A stretch of DNA of 64,000 nucleotides from NCBI RefSeq assembly GCF_003634705.1, contig NZ_RBWU01000007.1:434001-498000 (forward strand), given 5' to 3'. The notes below the pieces were generated by a model that saw nothing but the letters and a program-made list of their open reading frames with translations, did no database searches and was not told the origin of the DNA. Origin of the DNA: Actinomadura pelletieri DSM 43383. Its GTDB lineage: Bacteria > Actinomycetota > Actinomycetes > Streptosporangiales > Streptosporangiaceae. Positions 22,911-31,138 of this stretch are shown here, piece by piece. A program made the position numbers and the translations under genes. Positions within the stretch are counted from its first letter, which is position 1, and each line of letters opens with the position of its first letter.

Positions 22911-23909
22911 ATGGAGCCTGTTCCGCCCGCCCCCGGTGGGCCGCTTGACCTGGTGGTTCTGACGGGGGACGTCCCGCCGTCCGGCATGGCCGCCGCCGAG
23001 CGCCTCGCCCGGGTCCGCCATGTCGGCGAGGCCGGGCTCGCGGAGGCCCTTCGGGACGCCGACATCCTCTTCGTGTGGGACTTCCTGACCGACGCGCTCG
23101 CCGACGCGTGGCCCTCCCGCGGCGGGCCCGCTTGGGTGCACATCGCGAGCGCGGGCGTCGACCGGCTGATGTTCCCGGGGCTGGTGCGGGCCGACACCGT
23201 CGTCACGAACTCGCGGGGGGTCTTCGACGAGCCGATCGCCGAGTACGTCCTCGGGCTGGTGCTCACCTTCGCCAAGGACCTGCACACGACGCTCCGGCTC
23301 CAGGGCGCGCGGCGCTGGCGGCACCGTGAGACCGAACGGATCACCGGCGCCCGCGCGCTGGTCGTCGGCACCGGTCCGATCGGCCGGGCGATCGGCCGCC
23401 GCCTGACCGCCGCGGGCCTGGAGGTGTCCGGCGCCGGGCGCACCGCCCGCGACGCCGACCCCGACCTCGGCACCGTCCATCCGATGGAACGGCTGGACGA
23501 GGCGCTCGGCGCGGCCGACTACGTCGTGCTGGCCGCGCCGCTCACGCCCCAGACCCGCGGCATGATCGACGCGGCGGCGCTGGACCGGATGCGGCCGTCG
23601 GCACGGCTGATCAACGTCGGGCGCGGAGCCCTGGTCGCCGAGGCCGACCTCGCCAAGGCGCTGCGCGACGGCCGGATCGCCGGCGCGGCGCTCGACGTGT
23701 TCGAGGACGAGCCGCTGCCGGAGTCCTCGCCGCTCTGGGACCTCCCGAACGTCGTCGTCTCGCCGCACATGTCGGGCGACGTGGTCGGCTGGCGCGACGA
23801 ACTGGTCCGCGTGTTCGTCGACAACCTCGACCGTTACGTGTCCGGCCGCCCGCTGCGCAACGTCGTCGACAAGCGGCTCGGCTACGTCGGCTCCGACCAG
23901 AGGGGGTAG
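22911..23909 (+). CDS. D-2-hydroxyacid dehydrogenase (NAD(P)-dependent)
   Basis: The product has 332 residues. The Rossmann motif GTGPIGRAIGRRL is followed by the catalytic set of the family: Arg in N-V-G-R-G-A-L, Glu in D-V-F-E-D-E-P-L-P, and His in S-P-H-M-S-G-D. Expected reaction: reduction of a 2-oxo acid to a D-2-hydroxy acid, or the reverse. The start used is ATG 22911 (a GTG at 22902 is in frame); the ribosome binding site is weak. It overlaps nothing and is followed after 2 bp by the amidase gene, clearly one operon. The natural substrate may be the 2-oxo acid made by the cluster's aminotransferase; this is inference. Confidence 0.92.
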   Translation: MEPVPPAPGGPLDLVVLTGDVPPSGMAAAERLARVRHVGEAGLAEALRDADILFVWDFLTDALADAWPSRGGPAWVHIASAGVDRLMFPGLVRADTVVTNSRGVFDEPIAEYVLGLVLTFAKDLHTTLRLQGARRWRHRETERITGARALVVGTGPIGRAIGRRLTAAGLEVSGAGRTARDADPDLGTVHPMERLDEALGAADYVVLAAPLTPQTRGMIDAAALDRMRPSARLINVGRGALVAEADLAKALRDGRIAGAALDVFEDEPLPESSPLWDLPNVVVSPHMSGDVVGWRDELVRVFVDNLDRYVSGRPLRNVVDKRLGYVGSDQRG

Positions 23910-23911
23910 CC

Positions 23912-25315
23912 ATGTCCGATGCGGCCGACCTGACCGCGACCGAACTCCTGGCGGCGTACGAGGCCGGGACGCTGTCGCCGGTCGAGGCGACCGAGGCCGT
24001 CCTGGCCCGGATCGACCGGGACGACCCCGCCCTCAACGCGTTCTGCCTCGTCGACGAGGAGACCACCCTCGACATGGCCCGCGCGGCCACCGACCGGCGG
24101 CGGCGCGGCGCGACGCTCGGGCCGCTGGACGGCGTGCCCGTCTCCATCAAGGACATCCTGCTCACCCGGGGCTGGCCGACGCTGCGCGGCTCCGCGACGA
24201 CCGACCTGGCGGGCCCGTGGGACGAGGACTCCCCGGCCGTCGCCCGCCTCCGCGAACAGGGCGCGGTGTTCGTCGGGAAGACGACCACCCCGGAGTTCGC
24301 GTGGAAGGGCGTGACCGACAACCCGGTCGACGGCGTCACCCGCAACCCGTGGGACGTGACCCGCACGCCCGGCGGGTCGAGCGGCGGCGCCGCCGCGGCC
24401 GTCGCGGCGGGCATGGCGCCGCTCGCGCTCGGCACCGACGGGGGCGGCTCGGTCCGCATCCCCGCCGCGTTCACCGGGATCTTCACCGTCAAACCGACCT
24501 ATGGCCGCATCCCGCACTACCCGGCGAGCGCGTTCGGGACGCTCGCCCACACCGGCCCGATGACGAACACGGTCGCGGACGCGGCGCTGCTGCTCGACGC
24601 GGTCTGCGGCGCCGACGGACGCGACTGGTCGTCGCTGCCCCCGCCGGACACGTCGTTCACCGAGGCAGGCCCGGACGACCTGACCGGCCTGCGGGTGGCG
24701 TTCAGCCCCGACCTCGGGTACGCGCGGGTCGATCCGGAGATCGCGGCGTCCGTCGCGGCCGCCGCCGAGGCGTTCGCCGAGCTGGGCGCGAAGGTCGAGC
24801 AGGTCGATCCGGGCTTCGGTGACCCGGTGGAGGAGTTCGAGGTCCTGTGGTTCGCGGGCGCCGCCAAGGTCGTGGAGCGGCTCTCCCCGCAGGATCGCGC
24901 CCGCCTCGACCCCGGGCTGCGGGAGATCTGCGAGCAGGGGGCCCGGTACTCGGCCGTCGAGTACCTCACCGCGACGGCCCGCCGCATGGAGCTGGGCCGT
25001 CTCATGGGCGTGTTCCACGAGCAGTACGACCTGCTGCTGACCCCGACGATGCCGATCGCGGCGTTCGAGGCGGGCGTGGAGGTGCCGCCCGGGTCGGCGT
25101 CCCGCCGCTGGACGAGCTGGACCCCGTTCACCTACCCGTTCAACATGACCCAGCAGCCCGCCGCGAGCCTGCCCTGCGGTCTCACCTCCGAGGGCCTGCC
25201 CATCGGCCTCCAGGTAGTCGGCGCCCGCCACGCCGACGCCCTGGTGATGGCCGCATGTGCCGCGTACGAGAAGGCGCGGCCCTGGAAGCGACTCACTCCG
25301 AAGCGGCCTGCGTGA
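23912..25315 (+). CDS. Amidase signature family hydrolase
   Basis: The 467-residue product has the Ser-cisSer-Lys triad: Lys80 in V-S-I-K-D, Ser156 in G-G-S-S-G-G and Ser180 in G-T-D-G-G-G-S, spaced 24 residues apart as in characterised amidases. It should hydrolyse a carboxamide to acid plus ammonia. It has no Gat-type partners, so it is catabolic rather than Glu-tRNA amidotransferase. The ATG at 23912 follows GAGGGGGTAGCC, 2 bp after the dehydrogenase stop. It ends 1 bp before the convergent DUF1707 gene. Confidence 0.94.
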   Translation: MSDAADLTATELLAAYEAGTLSPVEATEAVLARIDRDDPALNAFCLVDEETTLDMARAATDRRRRGATLGPLDGVPVSIKDILLTRGWPTLRGSATTDLAGPWDEDSPAVARLREQGAVFVGKTTTPEFAWKGVTDNPVDGVTRNPWDVTRTPGGSSGGAAAAVAAGMAPLALGTDGGGSVRIPAAFTGIFTVKPTYGRIPHYPASAFGTLAHTGPMTNTVADAALLLDAVCGADGRDWSSLPPPDTSFTEAGPDDLTGLRVAFSPDLGYARVDPEIAASVAAAAEAFAELGAKVEQVDPGFGDPVEEFEVLWFAGAAKVVERLSPQDRARLDPGLREICEQGARYSAVEYLTATARRMELGRLMGVFHEQYDLLLTPTMPIAAFEAGVEVPPGSASRRWTSWTPFTYPFNMTQQPAASLPCGLTSEGLPIGLQVVGARHADALVMAACAAYEKARPWKRLTPKRPA

Positions 25316-25316
25316 C

Positions 25317-25964
25317 CTAGTCGGAGTCGGGGCGCTCCAACTCCTTGTCGTGCCCCTTCCGGCGGCTCGACCGGCGGCGCTTCACCCCGACCCCGCCCCA
25401 GAACGCCAGGCCCTTGACGACGACGGTCGGGGCGCCGGGCACGCCGGGCCCGCTCGCCCCGTGGTCGAAGCCGCCCATGATGCCGAGGCCCTTGACGTGG
25501 ACGGTGATGTCGTCCGGCACGATCACCTCGACCCCGCCCATCAAGGCGAGGGCCCGGATCGTCGTCACCGGCTCCTCGAACCGCGCCTCACGCAGGTCGA
25601 TCTTGCCGCCGCCCCAGAAGGTGAACGCGCGGAACCTGCGGGGGACGTTCCACACGCCCGTCCGCCGGAACCCGCTCATGATGCCGATGCCGGTCTTCCA
25701 TGACGGCGCGGCCTCCACCGGGCTCCAGTCCCTCCCGTCCGCGGGGGACGGCGGCGCCGCGCCCGGCGACGGCAGGTCACGCGTGATCGGCTCCAGCTCC
25801 GCGTACGTCTTGGCCGCGTACACCGCGTCCAGCCGCTCGTCGAGCTCGGCCAGCGTCAACCGCCCCTCGCCGGCCGCCTCGCGCAGGATGTGCGCGACCC
25901 GTTCGCGGTCCGCGTCACCGGCCCGCATCTCCGGCGTTCCGGAACGCTCCGGGAGGTTCGTCAT
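25317..25964 (-). CDS. DUF1707 protein with LiaF-like C-terminus
   Basis: The product has 215 residues. The N-terminus M-R-A-G-D-A-D-R-E-R-V-A-H-I-L-R-E-A...L-T-L-A-E-L-D-E-R-L is the SHOCT-like DUF1707 domain. The second half has repeated FWGGGK, LMGGVEV, IMGGFD and FWGGVGV turns, the right-handed beta pattern of LiaF-type cell-wall-stress proteins. A basic and acidic tail ends the protein. No membrane helix is seen. Such proteins are common in actinomycetes and their role is not settled. Confidence 0.9.
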   Translation of the reverse strand: MTNLPERSGTPEMRAGDADRERVAHILREAAGEGRLTLAELDERLDAVYAAKTYAELEPITRDLPSPGAAPPSPADGRDWSPVEAAPSWKTGIGIMSGFRRTGVWNVPRRFRAFTFWGGGKIDLREARFEEPVTTIRALALMGGVEVIVPDDITVHVKGLGIMGGFDHGASGPGVPGAPTVVVKGLAFWGGVGVKRRRSSRRKGHDKELERPDSD

Positions 25965-26008
25965 GGCCCAAGCCTAGAACCTGTTCCGATCCGACCCCAG
26001 CCCCGCAC

Positions 26009-26237
26009 GCGAACGCGTAACCGCCCGGTACAGCGACGCCGAAGGCGAGCGGATCGCGAAGCGATGCGCGTTCGCACGGGAACGGTCACGCAGCGAGCCG
26101 GTCCTGCAATAGATACAGCGACCTCAGCCCGCGCGCGAACGCGTGACCTGCCCGGTGGAGCGATGCCGGAGGCGAGCGGAGCCGGGCAGATCGCGAAGCG
26201 ATGCGCGTTCGCACAGGAACGGTCACGTAGCGAGCCG
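26009..26237. repeat. Two REP-like palindromic repeat units
   Basis: Two copies of a roughly 95-105-bp imperfect palindrome (26009-26100 and 26135-26237). Each opens with GCGAACGCG and has the exact reverse complement CGCGTTCGC 50-60 bp later (26009-26017 with 26067-26075; 26135-26143 with 26204-26212). Copy two has an inner arm CTGCCCGG/CCGGGCAG. Both copies end with AACGGTCACG(C/T)AGCGAGCCG. They lie between the DUF1707 start and the molybdoenzyme stop and may act as a terminator or as a mobile palindromic element. Confidence 0.75.
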
Positions 26238-26263
26238 CCAGGCGAGCGAAGTGGGCCGGTCCT

Positions 26264-28567
26264 CTACAGAACAGCTTCCAGGCGGACGATGACCGACTTG
26301 GACGTCGGGGTGTTGCTGACCTCGGCGGTGCTGTCGAGCGGGACGAGGACGTTCGTCTCCGGGAAGTACGCCGCCGCGCAGCCCCGCGCCGTCGGGTAGG
26401 ACACGATCCGGAAGGACGGTGCCCGCCGCTCCACGGTGCCGGTCGACGACCCTGCGGACGGGTCCGGCCACTCCGAGACCAGGTCGACCATGGCGCCGTC
26501 GCGCAGGCCGAGGGCGTACAGGTCCGCGGGGTTGACGAACACGACGCGGCGTCCGGCCTTGATGCCCCGGTAGCGGTCGTCCAGGCCGTAGATCGTGGTG
26601 TTGTACTGGTCGTGGCTGCGGACGGTCTGCAGCAGCAGCCGCCCCTCCGGGACCCGCAGGACCTCCAGCTCGTTGACCGTCAGGTTCGCCTTGCCGGTCG
26701 CGGTCGGGAACCTGCGCTCGTCGCGCGGCGCGTGCGGCAGCGTGAACCCGCCGGACCCGCGGACCCGGGCGTTGTAGTCCTCGAAGCCGGGCACGACCCG
26801 GGAGACATGGTCGCGGATCACGTCGTAGTCGCGTTCCATCGCGTCCCAGTCGATGCCCGAGCCGGGCAGGGTCGCCTTCGCGAGACGGCAGACGATCGAC
26901 ACCTCCGACAGCAGGTGCGGCGACGCGGGCGCGAGACGGCCCCGGGACGCGTGCACCATGCCCATCGAGTCCTCGACGGAGACGAACTGCGGCCCGGAGT
27001 CCTGGACGTCGCGTTCGGTGCGGCCCAGCGTCGGCAGGATCAGCGCCGTCTCGCCCGCGACCGCGTGCGAACGGTTGAGCTTCGTCGACACCTGCGCCGT
27101 CAGGCGGCAGCTCCGCAGCGCCGCCTCGGTCACCGCGGAGTCGGGGGTCGCCCGGACGAAGTTGCCGCCCATCCCGAGGAACACCTTCGCGCGGCCGTCC
27201 CGCATGGCGCGGATGGCGTCCACGGTGTCCAGGCCGTGCTCGCGGGGCGGCTCGAAACCGAACTCGGCGGCGAGCGCGTCGAGGAACTCCGGCTTCGGCT
27301 TCTCCCAGATGCCCATCGTCCGGTCGCCCTGCACGTTGGAATGGCCGCGCACCGGGCACACGCCCGCGCCGGGACGTCCGATGTTGCCGCGCAGCAGCAG
27401 GAAGTTGACGACCTCCCGGATCGTCGGGACGGAGTTGCGGTGCTGGGTGAGGCCCATCGCCCAACAGACGATGATCTTCTTGGCGGCCAGCACGTCGCCG
27501 ACCGTCGCCGCGATCTCGTCCCGGGTCAGGCCGGTCGCCTCCAGCACGTCGTCCCAGTCCAGGCCGCGGACGTGCTTCTCGAACGCCGCGAACCCGTGGG
27601 TGTGCGCGTCGAGGAACTCCCGGTCGACGGCGTCCGGCGCGTCCGATTCGAGGAGCATCCGGTTGATCGCCTGGAAGAGGGCGAGGTCGCCGTTCAGTCT
27701 GATCTGGAGGAACCGGTCGGCGAGCGCCGTGCCCCGGCCCGTCACCCCGGACCGGCGCTGCGGGTTCCTGAACCGCATCAGCCCGGCCTCGGGCAGCGGG
27801 TTCACGGCGACGATGCGGGCCCCGCCCTTCTTGGCCCGTTCCAAGGCGGAGAGCATCCGCGGATGGTTGGTGCCGGGGTTCTGGCCCACGACGAAGATCA
27901 GATCAGCTTCGTGGAGGTCGTCCAGCAGCACCGAGCCCTTGCCGATGCCGATCGTCTCGCTCAGCGCCGAGCCGGACGACTCGTGGCACATGTTGCTGCA
28001 GTCCGGAAGGTTGTTGGTGCCGAACGCCCGGACGAAAAGCTGGTAGGCGAACGCGGCCTCGTTGCTCGTCCGGCCCGAGGTGTAGAAGAGGGCCTCGTCC
28101 GGCGAGTCGAGGGCGTTCAGCTCCGACGCCAGCAGCCCGAACGCCTCGTCCCAGGACACCGGCTCGTAGTGCTCGGACCCGGCGCGCTTCAGCATCGGCT
28201 CGGTGAGCCGTCCCTGCTGCCCGAGCCAGTGGTCGGACCGCTCCGCCAGCTCGGCGACGCTGTGCCGGGCGAAGAACTCGCGGGTGACGCGGCGGGTCGT
28301 GGCCTCCTCCGCGACGGCCTTGGCGCCGTTCTCGCAGAACTCGGCGACATGCCGGTGGTCGCCCTCCGGCCAGGCGCACCCCGGGCAGTCGAACCCCTGC
28401 TTCTGGTTGACGCGCAGCAGCGTCAGCGCGGTCCGCCGCACGCCCATCTGGTCGTAGGACTGGCGCAACGCGGCCGTGACCCCCGGCACGCCCGCGGCCC
28501 ACTCCTTCGGCTTCGACACCTTCATCCGGGCGTCGTCGAAGTCGTCGGCGGGCGCTTTGCGGGTCAT
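26264..28567 (-). CDS. FdhF/YdeP-type molybdopterin oxidoreductase
   Basis: The 767-residue product has the formate-dehydrogenase-alpha-like fold of the YdeP group: an N-terminal G-F-D-C-P-G-C-A-W-P with a third Cys in F-C-E-N-G, SNMCHESSG, GQNPGTNHPRM, GRPGAGVCPVRGHSNVQGDRTMG, and a C-terminal cofactor domain with VRSHDQYNTTIYG. A soluble molybdenum enzyme is expected. No partner subunits or FdhD are nearby, so the electron donor and acceptor are unknown; YdeP relatives are linked to acid and formate stress. The ATG at 28567 is preceded by GAGGATGTGAG. The two REP-like repeats follow its stop codon. Confidence 0.94.
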   Translation of the reverse strand: MTRKAPADDFDDARMKVSKPKEWAAGVPGVTAALRQSYDQMGVRRTALTLLRVNQKQGFDCPGCAWPEGDHRHVAEFCENGAKAVAEEATTRRVTREFFARHSVAELAERSDHWLGQQGRLTEPMLKRAGSEHYEPVSWDEAFGLLASELNALDSPDEALFYTSGRTSNEAAFAYQLFVRAFGTNNLPDCSNMCHESSGSALSETIGIGKGSVLLDDLHEADLIFVVGQNPGTNHPRMLSALERAKKGGARIVAVNPLPEAGLMRFRNPQRRSGVTGRGTALADRFLQIRLNGDLALFQAINRMLLESDAPDAVDREFLDAHTHGFAAFEKHVRGLDWDDVLEATGLTRDEIAATVGDVLAAKKIIVCWAMGLTQHRNSVPTIREVVNFLLLRGNIGRPGAGVCPVRGHSNVQGDRTMGIWEKPKPEFLDALAAEFGFEPPREHGLDTVDAIRAMRDGRAKVFLGMGGNFVRATPDSAVTEAALRSCRLTAQVSTKLNRSHAVAGETALILPTLGRTERDVQDSGPQFVSVEDSMGMVHASRGRLAPASPHLLSEVSIVCRLAKATLPGSGIDWDAMERDYDVIRDHVSRVVPGFEDYNARVRGSGGFTLPHAPRDERRFPTATGKANLTVNELEVLRVPEGRLLLQTVRSHDQYNTTIYGLDDRYRGIKAGRRVVFVNPADLYALGLRDGAMVDLVSEWPDPSAGSSTGTVERRAPSFRIVSYPTARGCAAAYFPETNVLVPLDSTAEVSNTPTSKSVIVRLEAVL

Positions 28568-28625
28568 CGCTCACATCCTCGAAACTCGGTCGGACTTGTC
28601 CCACTGTCGCAGGTGAACGGCGGTT

Positions 28626-29714
28626 TCACTGCGGCGGGCCCTCCACCAGCCGGATCATCGCCGTCACGCGGGCACCCTGCGGGGTGGTCCACTCTACGCG
28701 GACGATATCGCCCGGCCGGTGCGCCAGGACCAGCGCGGTCAGCGTGGTGGGGGAGTCCACGACCCGGCCGCCGAGGCCCACGATGGCCGCGCCCACGGGG
28801 ACGCCCGCCGCCTCGGCGGGAGCGCCGGGAACGACCTCCGCGACGACCGCGCCGCGAACACCGCCGGTGGAGCGGACCTTGACGCCGAGCATGGCCGTCG
28901 GGCCGATGTGCACGGTGGGCGACGACTCGCCCCGCTGGATCTGCCGGGCGACGGCCAGGGCGTCGTCGGACGGGATGGCGTACCCGCGGTGGTCCTGCTT
29001 CGGCGTGGCCCCGTTCATCGCGAACCCGGCGGACGCGGCGGTGTTGACGCCGATGACCCGGCCCGCGGTGTTCAGCAGTGGGCCGCCGGAGTCGCCCGGC
29101 CGGATCGGCGCGCTGGTCTCGATCAGCCCGGCGAGCCGCTCGGACGTGCCGTGCGTGTCGTCACGGGCGGTGACCGACTGCTCCAGCGCGGTGACCCGAC
29201 CGGTGACGACGGTGGGAGTGCCGCCCTTGCCGCCCGCGTTGCCGACGGCCGTGACCGTGTCGCCGACCGTCACGTCCGACGCGGACGCGAACTCGGCGGC
29301 CTGGAGCCGGATCGCGCCGGTCAGCCGGATCACCGCGATGTCGCCCGCGCGGTCGTACCCGACGACCCGCGCGGAGTAGGTGCGGCGGTTGTCGGTGTCG
29401 GTGCCCTTGATCTCGGTCGCGCCCCGGATCACGTGGTTGTTGGTGAGGACGAGGCCGGACGGGTCGAGCACGATGCCCGTCCCGGCGGCGCGGGTGCCGT
29501 TCAGCGACTGCCGGGTCTCGATGTTGACGACGCCGGGCCGCCGTCCGCTGGGCCGGGTGTCCTCGGCGGTCGGGGGCGCGGTGGAGGGCGGCGGGACGTC
29601 CCGGCCCCCGCCGACGTCGACCGCGCGGCAGCCGACGGCGAGCAGCGACAGCAGCGTGACCAGAAGTATCAGCATCGCGGTACGGGTGCCGCGACGCACG
29701 GTGTCCTCGCTCAC
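28626..29714 (-). CDS. HtrA-like serine protease lipoprotein (S1C) with PDZ domain
   Basis: The 362-residue product has a signal peptide ending in a lipobox (L-A-V-G-C, Cys29), so it is anchored outside the cell. The trypsin-like domain has the full triad: His94 in L-T-N-N-H-V, Asp125 in G-D-I-A-V-I, and Ser209 in P-G-D-S-G-G-P-L. A C-terminal PDZ domain (about 270-355) starts G-P-T-A-M-L-G-V-K-V. The role is probably extracytoplasmic protein quality control. The GTG at 29714 follows AGGAGG. It lies 58 bp downstream of the MFS gene on the same strand and may be cotranscribed. Confidence 0.93.
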   Translation of the reverse strand: MSEDTVRRGTRTAMLILLVTLLSLLAVGCRAVDVGGGRDVPPPSTAPPTAEDTRPSGRRPGVVNIETRQSLNGTRAAGTGIVLDPSGLVLTNNHVIRGATEIKGTDTDNRRTYSARVVGYDRAGDIAVIRLTGAIRLQAAEFASASDVTVGDTVTAVGNAGGKGGTPTVVTGRVTALEQSVTARDDTHGTSERLAGLIETSAPIRPGDSGGPLLNTAGRVIGVNTAASAGFAMNGATPKQDHRGYAIPSDDALAVARQIQRGESSPTVHIGPTAMLGVKVRSTGGVRGAVVAEVVPGAPAEAAGVPVGAAIVGLGGRVVDSPTTLTALVLAHRPGDIVRVEWTTPQGARVTAMIRLVEGPPQ

Positions 29715-29772
29715 TCGGCCTCCTGGCGCCTTCCCCTCAGCGCTTTTCGGATTTGTTCCCCTTTTTCGAGGA

Positions 29773-31020
29773 TTAGCCCGAGACGATGGAGGCGGTGCCG
29801 CGGGACCGGGCGGCGGACGCGGTGGCCGCGACCGCGAGGACGGCCAGGACGGCGATCGCCAGGGCCATGGGAACGGCGGTGTCCGGTCCGGCGATCCCGG
29901 CCAGCGGCGCGGCGGCGCCGCCCAGCGCGAACTGCGACACCCCGAGCAGCGCGGAGGCGGTTCCCGCCACCCGCGGCGGGCGCCCCGACAGGGCCAGCGC
30001 GGTCGCGTTCGGCCCGATCAGGCCCTGCCCGGCCGCGACCAGGAACAGCATGGTCAGCACCGCGTAGAGACCACCGCCGGCGAGCACCACGACGAGCAGC
30101 CCGACCGCGCCGGCGGCGACGATGGCGAGCCCGACGGCGAGCAGCCTGCGCAGTGGCACCCGGCCCGCGAGGACTCCGCTGACCTGCCCGGCGGCCACGA
30201 TGCCGACGGAGTTGACGCCGAACACGACGCTGAACGCCTGCGGCGACAGGCCGTAGATGTCCTGCAGGACGAACGGAGAGCCGGCGATGTAGGTGAACAT
30301 CGCGGCGAACGCCAGCCCGCTCGCCAGCCCGTGCCCGACGAACGACCGGTCGGCCACGAGCGCGCGACACGTCGCCGCCGTGGCCCGCAGCCCGCCGGTC
30401 TGCCGCCGTCCGGGCGGCAGCGTCTCCCCGAGCCCGGCCAGCGCCGCGAGGAACAGGGCGACGCCGATGCCCGCGAGGACGGCGAACACGCCCGGCCACG
30501 GCATGAGCCGGAGCAGCTGCCCGCCGACGGCGGGCGCGAGGATCGGCGCCAGCCCGTTCACCAGCATCAGCAACGCGAAGAACTTGGCGGCCGCGACACC
30601 GTCGTACAGGTCCTGGACGATCGCGCGGGCGATCACGATCCCGGCGGCGCCGGTGGCGCCCTGCACCAGGCGCAGCGCGATCAGCGTCTCCACGGTCGGC
30701 GCGGCCACGCACAGCAGCGAGGCCACGGCGTACGCGGCCATCCCGATCAGCAGCGGCCGGCGCCGGCCGAAGGCGTCGCTCAGCGGCCCCGCCACGCCCT
30801 GCCCGATGGCCAGACCGACGATGCACGCCGTCAACGTGAGCTGCGTCTGCACCGCGCCCGTCCCCAGGTCCTCGGCGAGGCTGGGCAGCGCGGGCAGGTA
30901 CATGTCGATGGACAGCGGGGCGACGGCCGTCAGCGCCCCGAGCACCATGATCATCCAGAGCCGCCGGCGGCCCGGATCGTGGAGTGCGGCACCGGCCGCC
31001 GATGCTGCCGTCTGGGTCAT
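29773..31020 (-). CDS. MFS drug-efflux transporter (Bcr/CflA-like)
   Basis: The 415-residue product has about 12 hydrophobic helices. The sequence P-L-S-I-D-M-Y-L-P-A-L-P in helix 1 and G-P-L-S-D-A-F-G-R-R-R-P (motif A loop) are hallmarks of the 12-helix Bcr/CflA drug-resistance group. R-L-V-Q-G in helix 4 fits the proton-coupled antiporter motif. The ATG at 31020 follows GGAGAG. No regulator is adjacent; the substrate is unknown. Confidence 0.93.
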   Translation of the reverse strand: MTQTAASAAGAALHDPGRRRLWMIMVLGALTAVAPLSIDMYLPALPSLAEDLGTGAVQTQLTLTACIVGLAIGQGVAGPLSDAFGRRRPLLIGMAAYAVASLLCVAAPTVETLIALRLVQGATGAAGIVIARAIVQDLYDGVAAAKFFALLMLVNGLAPILAPAVGGQLLRLMPWPGVFAVLAGIGVALFLAALAGLGETLPPGRRQTGGLRATAATCRALVADRSFVGHGLASGLAFAAMFTYIAGSPFVLQDIYGLSPQAFSVVFGVNSVGIVAAGQVSGVLAGRVPLRRLLAVGLAIVAAGAVGLLVVVLAGGGLYAVLTMLFLVAAGQGLIGPNATALALSGRPPRVAGTASALLGVSQFALGGAAAPLAGIAGPDTAVPMALAIAVLAVLAVAATASAARSRGTASIVSG

Positions 31021-31138
31021 GGGGGTCTCTCCGTACGGGCGCGGGGGCTGGAGCGGGGCGTCCTGAAGAGAACAAGGCTGTGACGGTCCGTTATCTTCCG
31101 CGTCAGGAAGTGGGGTACGTCACACTCGTTCGGAGGGA

